DNA of 24,206 bases from an uncultured Mollicutes bacterium (GCA_900549975.1 URQK01000014.1:1-24206); one strand, 5' to 3'. Counted from the stretch's first letter, positions 17,478-24,206 are shown. Numbers and translations are program-made. The notes: generated from the letters alone by a model not told the origin.

Positions 17478-17618
17478 ATGCCATTATTAGACAATCCATT
17501 ATCATTAATCGGAGGCTTTGCATTTAACTTTATTGTAAACATAATTATCTCTACAATTTATGTTGATAGAAGAAAAAAATTTGCTTACCGATCAAATGGC
17601 TCAGTCTCTTACCTATAG
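17478..17618 (+). pseudogene. N-terminal fragment of a membrane protein, probably the cognate sensor kinase, cut at the junction
   Basis: AAGGTG lies 6 bases before this ATG. The first 35 codons read MPLLDNPLSLIGGFAFNFIV followed by NIIISTIYVDRRKKF: one hydrophobic helix then basic residues, as at the start of a multi-span membrane protein. The next 11 codons bear no relation to that and end at a TAG at 17616-17618. The position directly after a LytTR regulator makes a GHKL histidine kinase the best guess, but nothing in 35 residues proves it. The rest was lost at the sequence join and probably exists intact in the source genome. Confidence 0.55.
17545..17590. other. Apparent chimeric junction between Firmicute and Bacteroidetes DNA
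   Basis: Left of here, genes have Shine-Dalgarno sites and Firmicute-type products. Right of here, they lack them and lead without a break into Bacteroidetes genes. Two different coding frames are cut within about 40 bases: the membrane protein loses its C-terminus and the DndD-like protein lacks its N-terminus. A run GAAGAAAAAAATTT (17569-17582) lies at the likely join and could have served as a short overlap. Confidence 0.7.
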
Positions 17619-18834
17619 CAAATTGCTGGGTGAAAGAAATGCTATTGAAGAAGGACTGTCTATGATACATCAAGAATTAGCAGATGCTCAAAAACACCTT
17701 ACTGAAGAAGCAGATGAGGCTTGGCGGACTATACTTAATGACATTCTTGATTATGTGATAGAACACACTATTGCAGAAATTGAACCTATTGAAAATAAGA
17801 AAAAAAAATTAGAGTTTGAGAGATCAGTGAATCAGTATATTAGAGAGCAATTATTACAAGACAACAATCATTGTCCAGTATGTAAAAATAATATAGATAG
17901 TACACTCTTATCAAACATAAGTGCTAGATTTTCTGCCACTTCAGTTCAATCGCTAACACAAGAGGAAAAAGATTTTTATAATAAAACTCAAGAACAAATA
18001 GCTTTCATGCGAAATTCATATAAAGAGGATCGTACTGAATGGATAAAGAATTCATTCAAATCATATGAAAGTTTGCTAATGAAACTGAGGCTCCAAGAAG
18101 TGAAATTATCTCAAAAAAACAAGGAAATATCCTCTATTAGTAGTACTTCATCTGAGCAAGAAACTAATATCTTAGCACTACCAAAGAAATTGGAACAATG
18201 TGAAACTAAGATATCTGAAGTAAAGAAGGGGCTTTCATTGAATGCAGATTCTAAAGCAGAAACACTTAATGGTATTACTAGGGTGAGTGCGATGCTTAAA
18301 AAAATATTAGGCGGTGCAGACCTTGAAACAGCTCTTAATGAGAAAGAATTCGTAGAAAGTATACACAAGCTGTTTTCAGATGGAATAGATTCTTTCCGTT
18401 CAAAACTAAAAGAAAGTGTTGAAAAAGACGCTACTACGTTCTTTAGAAGTATTTCTCACCAGCAAGACTTTGAAAGTCTTGCTATAAATGATAATTTCGG
18501 AATGAATATCGTTAAAACAGATGGTACTTTTGTTCCTAACCGTTCCTCTGGATATGAGCAGGTTGTTGCAATATCTTTGATTAGCGCGTTACATAAAAAT
18601 GCTCCTATAGAAGGCCCTGTGTTTATGGATTCCACATTCCAAAGAATTGATCCTATTCATAAAATGAATACACTGAAAAGTCTTCCATTGCTTGGTAATC
18701 AGGTAATTGTTCTCGCATTTCAAGGTGAAATCGGTGATCTTAATGGAGTTAGAGAAAAACTTGGCTCCAATTTGATTCAAGAATATACTATTAACCAAAT
18801 TTCCAGTTCTTACTCAGAATTGGTAAAAAGCTAA
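17560..18834 (+). CDS. dndD: DndD-like zinc-hook ATPase, N-terminus missing
   Basis: The frame is open from 17545 and the ATG at 17560 lies at the join, so it is not the true start. The 424 residues begin inside a coiled coil (LLTDQMAQSLTYSKLLGERN), pass a zinc hook CPVC (C105, C108), return through a second coiled coil, and end in an SMC/Rad50-type C-terminal ATPase lobe: degenerate signature NRSSGYEQVVAISLI, Walker B PVFMDSTFQRID (D-S-T where many have D-E or D-T-P), then GNQVIVLAFQGEIG. Order and spacing match DndD, the ATPase partner of DndC/DndE in DNA phosphorothioate modification; full DndD is ~650-700 residues, so about a third with Walker A is lost. A DndE-like gene follows by 13 bases. 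Other Rad50-like defence ATPases remain possible. Confidence 0.6.
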   Translation: MLIEEKNLLTDQMAQSLTYSKLLGERNAIEEGLSMIHQELADAQKHLTEEADEAWRTILNDILDYVIEHTIAEIEPIENKKKKLEFERSVNQYIREQLLQDNNHCPVCKNNIDSTLLSNISARFSATSVQSLTQEEKDFYNKTQEQIAFMRNSYKEDRTEWIKNSFKSYESLLMKLRLQEVKLSQKNKEISSISSTSSEQETNILALPKKLEQCETKISEVKKGLSLNADSKAETLNGITRVSAMLKKILGGADLETALNEKEFVESIHKLFSDGIDSFRSKLKESVEKDATTFFRSISHQQDFESLAINDNFGMNIVKTDGTFVPNRSSGYEQVVAISLISALHKNAPIEGPVFMDSTFQRIDPIHKMNTLKSLPLLGNQVIVLAFQGEIGDLNGVREKLGSNLIQEYTINQISSSYSELVKS

Positions 18835-18847
18835 ATTATAATATACC

Positions 18848-19210
18848 ATGGCGGATTTGTTGAATTTTCACATCTCGGCAGAAGCTAATGCCAACATCGA
18901 ATTGTTACGTGCAAAATATCAATTTAGCACATTCACTTCTGCACTAAAGTTCTCTCTTCTATATGCTCTCAAATACCATAGAAATGAAATGGATTTTGAG
19001 AAATTGGATGAACAATATCCAAGTGATGGAACAAACTTAAATGTAGGGACTATTGACGATGATGGGATAATAAAGAGGCTCATGCCAATCTTATATCCAC
19101 AATGCGAGACACCATATAGATATGCACGTGTAGCAGCGATATTTGGTGCAGAGAAAATAGGAGACAAAATAAAGGCATATGACAAAATAACATTAGCTGA
19201 ACTCTTATAA
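18848..19210 (+). CDS. DndE-like small protein
   Basis: A 120-residue product. Its first ~45 residues, FHISAEANANIELLRAKYQF followed by a helix with ALKFSLLYAL, match the layout of DndE proteins (short strand, a 'sea.n..L' helix, a turn, then a helix with a Ser-Leu motif). DndE acts with DndC and DndD in phosphorothioate modification and is reported to bind nicked DNA. The C-terminal half (IIKRLMPILYPQCE, YRYARVAAIFGAEKIGDKI) is less familiar. Its place right after a DndD-like gene is the stronger evidence. There is no Shine-Dalgarno, as usual in Bacteroidetes. The last codons and stop lie inside a long palindrome. Confidence 0.55.
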   Translation: MADLLNFHISAEANANIELLRAKYQFSTFTSALKFSLLYALKYHRNEMDFEKLDEQYPSDGTNLNVGTIDDDGIIKRLMPILYPQCETPYRYARVAAIFGAEKIGDKIKAYDKITLAELL

Positions 19211-19267
19211 AAACACTCACTCACTTGTAGCATTCAATGCTACAAGTGAGTGAGTGTTTTTATAAGA
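19203..19267. terminator. Perfect 65-bp palindrome, probable bidirectional terminator
   Basis: Thirty-two bases on each side of a single central C at 19235 are exactly complementary. The core arm is CACTCACTCACTTGTAGCATT. The outer part is AAAAA/TTTTT plus TATAAG, so RNA from either strand forms a long hairpin followed by a U run. The left arm includes the stop codon of the DndE-like gene. Transcription termination of that operon is the likely role. Confidence 0.75.
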
Positions 19268-19457
19268 ATTTGAACTTGAGATTGAACCCTTGAGAGCATT
19301 CAAGAACATCCATCGTCCTAGTTATAAGTGATATCAGAATTTCATTCCACTCTTTTAGACTATCATCTGTTTACTCGACTATTGAGTAACCGCTTTGAAA
19401 GGTCGAAAATGCCAAAACAGGACAAAAATAGCCGAGAATAATTTTGGATTCATATAT

Positions 19458-19488
19458 TTTGTTATATTCCAAATATTGCCTACATTTG
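19458..19488 (+). promoter_or_regulatory. Consensus Bacteroidetes promoter
   Basis: TTTG (19458-19461), exactly 19 bases, then TACATTTG (19481-19488) match the -33/-7 consensus TTTG-N19-TAnnTTTG of the Bacteroides primary sigma factor. Predicted start of transcription is about 19,493-19,496. The next gene starts more than 500 bases downstream, so the transcript would be a long leader or a noncoding RNA. Confidence 0.65.
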
Positions 19489-19666
19489 TATATGAGTTAT
19501 TTGAAACTATGCAAAACTGTGTAACCCAAAGCAAAACTTTTGCTACTAAATCGTTACCTGCATCTTTTAAGCACTGTAATCTCCTTCTGATTTACAATAA
19601 GTTATAATAAAATGCCAAGTTTCTGAATGCGAAACATAGGTGTTTTGAAATCAAAGCATATATGTT

Positions 19667-19798
19667 TTAAAATGGATACTTGTCGCTATCCAAATGGGTA
19701 GGCATTCCTTTCTGAATGGGTAGGCATCCCTTTTCAAACAGATAGGTACTTTCTTCCAAAAAGTCTAGTACCTTTTCCCAAATAGGCTATAGGCTTTT
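19667..19798. repeat. Degenerate 22-bp tandem repeat array
   Basis: Units of exactly 22 bases start at 19689, 19711, 19733, 19755 and 19777. The first two agree at 19 of 22 positions (shared core AATGGGTAGGCAT); the later ones keep the 'AAA..tAGG.A/tAGtA' core and T-rich ends but diverge. A weaker unit (AAAATGGATAC) precedes at 19667. The period is close to two helical turns. Confidence 0.55.
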
Positions 19799-19817
19799 GA
19801 TGAATAGCCTATAGCCT
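19784..19817. repeat. 11-bp inverted repeat
   Basis: AGGCTATAGGC (19784-19794) and GCCTATAGCCT (19807-19817) are exact reverse complements around a 12-base loop, followed by GTAATTTTT. It could be a terminator hairpin for the transcript from the promoter at 19458 or a protein-binding site. A further TAGGCTATTA lies just downstream near 19832. Confidence 0.5.
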
Positions 19818-19972
19818 GTAATTTTTCCCTTTTAGGCTATTATTTATGCGTGAATCATTCTTCTGAAATTGTAGAAGAGGCTAGTGTGTGACAACTGTGG
19901 ATATTGTATGGTATAAAAGCAATGGTTTTTGAAGGATTGAAGTCCAGATAATACAATAAAAAGGCATTTATC

Positions 19973-19992
19973 TCCGTATAAATCCGTATAAA
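19973..19992 (+). repeat. Doubled 10-mer upstream of the CHU_C-domain gene
   Basis: TCCGTATAAA occurs twice back to back, ending 27 bases before the start codon at 20020. One helical turn apart, the two copies would lie on the same DNA face. A related TACGGATTTAT appears inside the gene near 20163, probably by chance. Confidence 0.4.
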
Positions 19993-20019
19993 ATAGTAAT
20001 TTTGTAAGCTAATTAGGTT

Positions 20020-21375
20020 ATGTATATGCTAAGAACGGAAATTAGGAAACTGGGAGGATTGATTTGTTTCTTGTTTGTGGTGTTGGCCATTCAGGCACAG
20101 CAATATACGGTTACAGGAGGAAGTGGAACCCCTTATTTGTTGGAAAATCCAGGGAATCGTATACGGATTTATCTGGTGTATGGAATGGAGAATGTGGAGA
20201 TTAGCTATACATCCTCGTCAGCCAATCATCAATGGTATCGATATAAGCAAAAGGCCTTGGACCGGGAGCCCGTTTCATGTGAACAGAACGGGGCGACATC
20301 CGTTATCCGGAATATAGAGGAGGATGCCGGGTATTATGTGGAGGACCCGGCTTCCGGCTTGAATGGTTGGTATGTGTGGATTATCGATTATAGTAAATAC
20401 GCTTTTAATGTCGAGCGTATTACAGTCAAAGGGAATTGTGACGGCTTTTGGCTGGAAGGTTCTCCTGCTGTCCCGGTTATGTATTATTATACCCCGTCGG
20501 GAAGCCGGATGACGGTGAAGCGGGAGTTCGATGTCGCGTATCAAACATTAGAGTGGTCTGAAGACAACAAGTATTTTTCGCCTAAGAACGTGCAAAGAGT
20601 ATTGACGGAAGGACCATATTCGGTAAAGATAAGCGATAACAATACAATTCCGTTGTGCGATACGGAAGTCACTCTTTCCGGTGATCAGTTTGCAAAACAT
20701 TTTGGAGTGGAGAAATCGATCACCTCGGATACCTACCAGGCGGTGGCCGTAGAGGTGCATGTCGATACGACGTTTATGATGGATAATGCGGAGAATATGA
20801 CAGCGGGAGACGGGGAATATATTTCCGCTCCGGCAACGGTCACTTTTCGGGCGTATGCCAATGATCCGGTAGCGACGCTGTATACCTGGAAGATATATAG
20901 GAGCGACCAGGAAAACGGAGCTGAGAATCCGCTGGTGGAATATAGGGATGAGGAGATCGATTATACGTTTACGGAGAAAGGTGATTATACGGCGGTTGCC
21001 ACTGTCAGCAACGCGACGGGAGAATGCGAGGCGGTCTCCAATTCTATTGAAATCAAGATTGCTGAATCGGAACTTCAGATCCCGAACGCTTTTTCGCCCG
21101 GTACGACACCCGGTATCAATGATGAGTTTCGTGTCGCCTACAAATCGCTTGTGACCTATAAGTGCTGGATATTCAACCGGTGGGGGGTACAGATGTACCA
21201 TTCTACTAACCCGGCTGAAGGGTGGGATGGCAAAAAAGGAGGAAAATATGTTGCTCCCGGTGTCTATTTTTATGTGATAGATGCAGTGGGATCGGATGGT
21301 ATTAAATATAATAAAAAAGGTTCTATAAATATTCTTAGACCCAAGAAGATTGATGATGAAATTATTGAACAGTAA
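20020..21375 (+). CDS. Secreted protein with gliding-motility-type C-terminal (T9SS type B sorting) domain
   Basis: A 451-residue protein. The signal peptide has hydrophobic core GLICFLFVVLAIQA with cleavage before QQYTV. The ATG at 20026 is an equally possible start. A beta-rich N-terminal part of unknown family is followed at ~255-350 by a PKD-like region (ATVTFRAYANDPVATLYTWK, shortened: ATVTFRAYAND; later GDYTAVATVSN). Residues ~351-445 form the CHU_C domain: IPNAFSPGTTPGINDEF, IFNRWGVQMY, GWDGKKGGKYVAPGVYFYVI, INILRP. This domain directs export by the type IX secretion system in Bacteroidetes, so the product should be surface-exposed or released. It overlaps the start of the transglycosylase gene by 23 bases, implying coupled translation. 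It does not by itself imply gliding. Confidence 0.85.
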   Translation: MYMLRTEIRKLGGLICFLFVVLAIQAQQYTVTGGSGTPYLLENPGNRIRIYLVYGMENVEISYTSSSANHQWYRYKQKALDREPVSCEQNGATSVIRNIEEDAGYYVEDPASGLNGWYVWIIDYSKYAFNVERITVKGNCDGFWLEGSPAVPVMYYYTPSGSRMTVKREFDVAYQTLEWSEDNKYFSPKNVQRVLTEGPYSVKISDNNTIPLCDTEVTLSGDQFAKHFGVEKSITSDTYQAVAVEVHVDTTFMMDNAENMTAGDGEYISAPATVTFRAYANDPVATLYTWKIYRSDQENGAENPLVEYRDEEIDYTFTEKGDYTAVATVSNATGECEAVSNSIEIKIAESELQIPNAFSPGTTPGINDEFRVAYKSLVTYKCWIFNRWGVQMYHSTNPAEGWDGKKGGKYVAPGVYFYVIDAVGSDGIKYNKKGSINILRPKKIDDEIIEQ

Positions 21376-22330
21376 TAGTATAGCCGGTTTTGTGGTGGGA
21401 AGTGCTGTGTGCCTGACCGCCTGCCTTTCCATTGGTTCGAGTGATTCGGAAAAAGTGAAAGAACAACGTCCGGTCGTTTCATCGGTGACCATGTCGCCTG
21501 ATATTCCTTCTTCCGTCTCTTTTTGCGGAAAAGATATCGATTTGACGCGTTATAATATGCATGAAGGTTTTGACCGGGAATTGAGTAGCTTTACCTATTT
21601 CCATTCTACTACCATGCTGCTGATTAAGCGCGCAAACCGCTGTTTCCCGATCATCGAACCGATTCTGAAGGCTAACGGCATTCCGGACGATTTCAAGTAT
21701 CTGGCGGTGATCGAGAGCCATCTCGATCCGCGTGTCTCATCGCCTGCACGGGCAGTAGGAACTTGGCAGTTGTTGGAAGGAACGGCCCGGCAGTACGGGT
21801 TGACGATAACACCTACGGTTGACGAACGTTGCGATGTGACAAAGGCGACCGAAGCAGCCTGTCGTTATCTGAAAGCGGCTTATGAAAAATATGGAGACTG
21901 GGCGATGGTCGCGTCTTCCTATAATGCCGGTATGGGACGTATTTCGGGAGAACTTGCCAAGCAGGATGCAGACAGTTCGTTCGACCTCTGGCTGGTGGAG
22001 GAAACAACCCGCTATGTCTATCGTATCATGGCTATCAAGCAGATATTTGAAGCTCCTTATAAATATGGGTTCGTGCTAAGAGCGCAGGATCTGTATAAAC
22101 CGATCGCATGCGAGAGTGTTGCCGTCTCGACGGATATTCAGGATTTGTCCGGTTTCGCCAAAAAGAATGGTATCACTTATGCCGATCTGAAACGTTTCAA
22201 TCCCTGGTTGCGAGATCGTAAATTGCTGACGGCAGGAAAAACATATACGATCCGGATCCCGAAAGAATCTGATATGTATTATAAAACGCCTAACACCTAT
22301 GTGCATAATCCGGCCTGGGTGGTGAAATAA
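21353..22330 (+). CDS. MltD-like lytic transglycosylase lipoprotein with LysM
   Basis: The ATG at 21353 gives a 325-residue product with lipoprotein signal ending CLTAC (TTG at 21350 and ATG at 21356 are alternatives). The SLT/GH23 domain is clear: catalytic E121 in AVIESHLDPRVSS, RAVGTWQLLEGTARQYGL, then VASSYNAGMGRI and TTRYVYRIMAI. A single LysM-like motif lies near the C-terminus (ITYADLKRFNPWLRDRKLL, then AGKTYTIRIP). The family cleaves peptidoglycan to 1,6-anhydromuropeptides in the periplasm, at the inner face of the outer membrane when lipidated. E. coli MltD has more LysM repeats; Bacteroidetes forms are often this shorter version. uvrA follows after 15 bases. Confidence 0.9.
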   Translation: MMKLLNSNSIAGFVVGSAVCLTACLSIGSSDSEKVKEQRPVVSSVTMSPDIPSSVSFCGKDIDLTRYNMHEGFDRELSSFTYFHSTTMLLIKRANRCFPIIEPILKANGIPDDFKYLAVIESHLDPRVSSPARAVGTWQLLEGTARQYGLTITPTVDERCDVTKATEAACRYLKAAYEKYGDWAMVASSYNAGMGRISGELAKQDADSSFDLWLVEETTRYVYRIMAIKQIFEAPYKYGFVLRAQDLYKPIACESVAVSTDIQDLSGFAKKNGITYADLKRFNPWLRDRKLLTAGKTYTIRIPKESDMYYKTPNTYVHNPAWVVK

Positions 22331-22345
22331 GAAAACTGAAAAACG

Positions 22346-23761
22346 ATGAAGGATAAGAATGCATTGGAAGGCGGCCGTATTTCCGTTTTAGGCGCGCGTG
22401 TCCATAATTTGAAGAATATAGATGTCGACATACCTCGTAACAAGCTCTCCGTAATTACTGGTATGAGCGGTAGTGGTAAATCGTCTTTGGCTTTTGATAC
22501 GATTTTTGCGGAAGGGCAACGCCGTTATGTGGAGACGTTCTCCGCTTATGCGCGTAACTTCTTGGGAAATATGGAACGGCCGGATGTGGATAAGATCACT
22601 GGCCTGAGCCCTGTTATCTCGATCGAGCAGAAAACAACAAACAAGAATCCGAGATCTACAGTGGGGACGACTACCGAGGTTTATGACTTTTTCCGTCTGC
22701 TTTATGCTAGGGCGGGAGAGGCTTATTCGTATTTGAGTGGCGAGAAGATGGTGAAATACACCGAGGAGCAGACGTTGGAACTGATTATGAACCAGTATAA
22801 GGGGAAGAAGACCTACCTGCTCGCTTCGCTTGTCCGTAACCGTAAGGGACATTATAAGGAACTTTTCGAACAGATGCGGAAAAAAGGCTATCTGAATGTC
22901 CGGGTGGATGGTGAGATGAAGGAGATCTTTCATGGCATGAAGCTCGACCGGTATAAGATGCACAGTATCGAGGTTGTGGTCGATAAACTGATCGTTTCGG
23001 AATCGGACGAACGTCGTTTGAAAGAAAGCCTGCGTGTCGCTATGAAGCAGGGTGACGGCCTGGTACTCGTGCTGGATGCCGAGACGGACGAAGTGCGCCA
23101 TTTCAGCCGTCGGCTGATGGATCCGGTGACGGGTTTGTCTTACAGCGAACCGGCTCCCCATAATTTCTCGTTCAACTCTCCGCAGGGTGCTTGCCCGAAA
23201 TGTAAAGGATTGGGACAGGTCAATTTGTTGGACATGAGCAAAATCGTCCCCGATACCTCGCTCAGCATTTACAGCGGTGGGATTGTGGCGTTGGGAAAAT
23301 ATAAAAACTCCCTGATATTTTGGCAGATCGAAGCTATTTGCGAGAAATATGGCGTAACGTTGAAGACCCCTATCAAAGATATCCCAGAAGAAGCGGTCGA
23401 TGAGATCATGAACGGGACTGACGAACGTTTGCAAATTAAAAACGATTCGTTGGGCACTTCCAATTATTTCCTGTCGTATGAAGGTGTTGCCAAATATATC
23501 CTGATGCAGCAGGAGAGCGAGGCTTCTGCTTCCGCACAGAAATGGGCGGGACAGTTTATACGGATGACTACCTGCCCGGAGTGTAACGGGCAGCGGTTGA
23601 ACAAGGAAGCGCTGCATTATAAGATAGCCGGAAAGAATATTGCCGAACTTTCAGCAATGGATATCTCTGAATTGTATGAGTGGTTGGAGGGGGTCGAGGA
23701 GCAGTTGAATCCTAAGCAGAGGCAGATTGCTGTCGAAATCTTGAAGGAGATTCACGTCTGA
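22346..23761 (+). CDS. uvrA: UvrA excinuclease subunit, N-terminal part, ending at a frameshift
   Basis: UvrA is the DNA damage-recognition ATPase of nucleotide excision repair. Visible: VHNLKNIDVDIPRNKLSVIT, Walker A GMSGSGKSSLAF, then FAEGQRRYVETFSAYARNFL and the UvrB-binding region containing SPVISIEQKTTNKNPRSTVG. The insertion-domain zinc module keeps only its second pair (C283, C286 in GACPKCKGLG); the place of the first pair reads DPVTGLSYSEPAPHNF, without Cys. TCPECNGQRLNKEAL precedes the NBD-I signature half. The frame stops at TGA 23759-23761 after EILKEIHV, whereas homologues continue EIRERLKFLLDVGLDYL. The continuation is intact in another frame from 23755, so 4 bases (or 1) appear missing near 23753. 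This is either a sequencing/assembly error or a real inactivating deletion. Confidence 0.9.
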   Translation: MKDKNALEGGRISVLGARVHNLKNIDVDIPRNKLSVITGMSGSGKSSLAFDTIFAEGQRRYVETFSAYARNFLGNMERPDVDKITGLSPVISIEQKTTNKNPRSTVGTTTEVYDFFRLLYARAGEAYSYLSGEKMVKYTEEQTLELIMNQYKGKKTYLLASLVRNRKGHYKELFEQMRKKGYLNVRVDGEMKEIFHGMKLDRYKMHSIEVVVDKLIVSESDERRLKESLRVAMKQGDGLVLVLDAETDEVRHFSRRLMDPVTGLSYSEPAPHNFSFNSPQGACPKCKGLGQVNLLDMSKIVPDTSLSIYSGGIVALGKYKNSLIFWQIEAICEKYGVTLKTPIKDIPEEAVDEIMNGTDERLQIKNDSLGTSNYFLSYEGVAKYILMQQESEASASAQKWAGQFIRMTTCPECNGQRLNKEALHYKIAGKNIAELSAMDISELYEWLEGVEEQLNPKQRQIAVEILKEIHV

Positions 23762-24206
23762 AATTCCTGTTAGATGTCGGATTGGACTATCTCGCGTTGA
23801 ACCGTGCTTCGGCGACGTTATCGGGGGGCGAGAGTCAACGCATCCGTTTGGCGACCCAGATCGGTAGCCAGCTGGTCAATGTACTTTATATCTTGGATGA
23901 ACCGAGTATAGGGTTGCACCAGCGGGATAACGTTCGTTTGATCAACTCGTTGAAAGAGTTGCGCGATACGGGTAACTCTGTTGTCGTGGTCGAGCACGAC
24001 AAAGACATGATGTTGAATGCGGACTATGTGGTCGATATGGGACCGAAGGCTGGTCGTTTAGGAGGAGAAGTTGTTTTTGCCGGAACTCCCGGAGAGATGT
24101 TGAAAGCTGACACACTTACTTCAGCCTACCTGAATGGGAAGACGGAGATTGCCGTCCCGAAAGAGCGGCGGAAAGGAAACGGACAGTTCATCACGATAAG
24201 AGGGGC
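23755..24206 (+). CDS. uvrA: UvrA continuation after the frameshift, runs off window
   Basis: This frame picks up with RLKFLLDVGLDYLALNRAS (codon CGT at 23755), then the NBD-I signature LSGGESQRIRLATQIGS, Walker B YILDEPSIGLHQRD, His-switch VVVVEHDKDM and MGPKAGRLGGEVVFAGTPGE. These are all standard UvrA. No start codon belongs here; it is the same gene as the upstream part. The window ends at about residue 620 of an expected ~940, so the second nucleotide-binding domain and the C-terminal zinc finger are outside. Confidence 0.9.

Larger units (their letters stand above)
19268..20019. other. 752-base intergenic region without a convincing gene
   Basis: A 70-codon frame at 19395-19607 lacks coding character and contains a consensus promoter, so it is not called. 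The region holds that Bacteroidetes-type promoter (19458-19488), a degenerate 22-bp tandem array (about 19667-19798), an 11-bp inverted repeat (19784-19817) and a doubled 10-mer (19973-19992). A TAATTTTG at 19997-20004 looks like a -7 element for the gene at 20020, but it has no TTTG at the right distance. Confidence 0.6.

Noticed and set aside
1..17560. Mycoplasma genetic code (TGA as Trp)
   Set aside because: TGA ends genes in proper context (for example at 2573-2575 and 12229-12231) and Trp is encoded by TGG, so the standard bacterial code applies.
16772..18834. LytTR regulator controlling the DndD/DndE genes as one system
   Set aside because: The two are separated by the apparent assembly junction and probably come from different organisms.
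19395..19607. 70-codon open frame in the Bacteroidetes intergenic region
   Set aside because: It contains a consensus promoter inside it, has no plausible upstream context or recognisable domain, and its composition looks noncoding.
19689..19798. CRISPR array
   Set aside because: The 22-base units are contiguous and diverge progressively, with no alternation of identical repeats and unique spacers and no cas genes.
20548..21492. 314-codon minus-strand frame opposite the CHU_C-domain and transglycosylase genes
   Set aside because: Both plus-strand genes have clear domains and signal peptides; the reverse translation shows no domain.
22388..23617. 409-codon minus-strand frame opposite uvrA
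   Set aside because: The plus strand encodes unmistakable UvrA motifs throughout; the reverse frame is open only because of codon bias.

Overview
The window reads as two unrelated pieces of gut-bacterial DNA joined near position 17,560. Left piece (1 to about 17,560): very AT-rich, Shine-Dalgarno sites (AGGAGG, GGAGG, AAGGAG) before most genes, TATAAT-type -10 boxes, lipoboxes and C-terminal membrane anchors with basic tails. This fits an uncultured low-GC Firmicute (Bacilli, Erysipelotrichia or Acholeplasma-like). TGA is used as stop and TGG as Trp, so it does not use the mycoplasma code. Right piece (about 17,560 to 24,206): higher GC in the housekeeping part, no Shine-Dalgarno sites, a Bacteroidetes-type promoter (TTTG-N19-TAnnTTTG) and a T9SS-type sorting domain, as in Parabacteroides or related Bacteroidales. 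A mis-join in a metagenome assembly is the simplest explanation.

Left piece: a plus-strand operon (3-3947) holds the end of an Ig-domain surface protein, a 48-residue lipopeptide, a NodB-type polysaccharide deacetylase, a nucleoside hydrolase and a UgpC/MsmX-type ABC ATPase with a long insertion. It ends at a hairpin shared with a convergent AraC-type regulator (4062-4916, minus). Divergent from the regulator, a second operon (5195-16492) encodes a secreted, membrane-anchored GH127-type beta-L-arabinofuranosidase with a LamG domain, two large anchored proteins that together carry about seven copies of one beta-rich module, a lipoprotein, and a lipoprotein with collagen-like repeats, a sugar-binding-like domain and a SASA/SGNH esterase domain. 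I infer a cell-surface system for binding and degrading arabinose-containing, acetylated glycans, with the AraC protein as the likely local activator. After a strong terminator comes a LytTR response regulator and the first ~30 codons of a membrane protein (probably its sensor kinase), cut off at the junction.

Right piece: the C-terminal two thirds of a DndD-like zinc-hook ATPase and a small DndE-like protein, i.e. the 3' end of what looks like a DNA phosphorothioation (Dnd) operon. It ends in a perfect 65-bp palindrome. About 750 bp without a convincing gene follows, containing an isolated consensus Bacteroidetes promoter, a degenerate 22-bp tandem array and an 11-bp inverted repeat. Then come a secreted protein with a gliding-motility-type C-terminal domain, an overlapping MltD-like lytic transglycosylase lipoprotein with LysM, and uvrA, which carries a frameshift near 23,755 and runs off the window.

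No tRNA, rRNA, CRISPR array or transposase was recognised.
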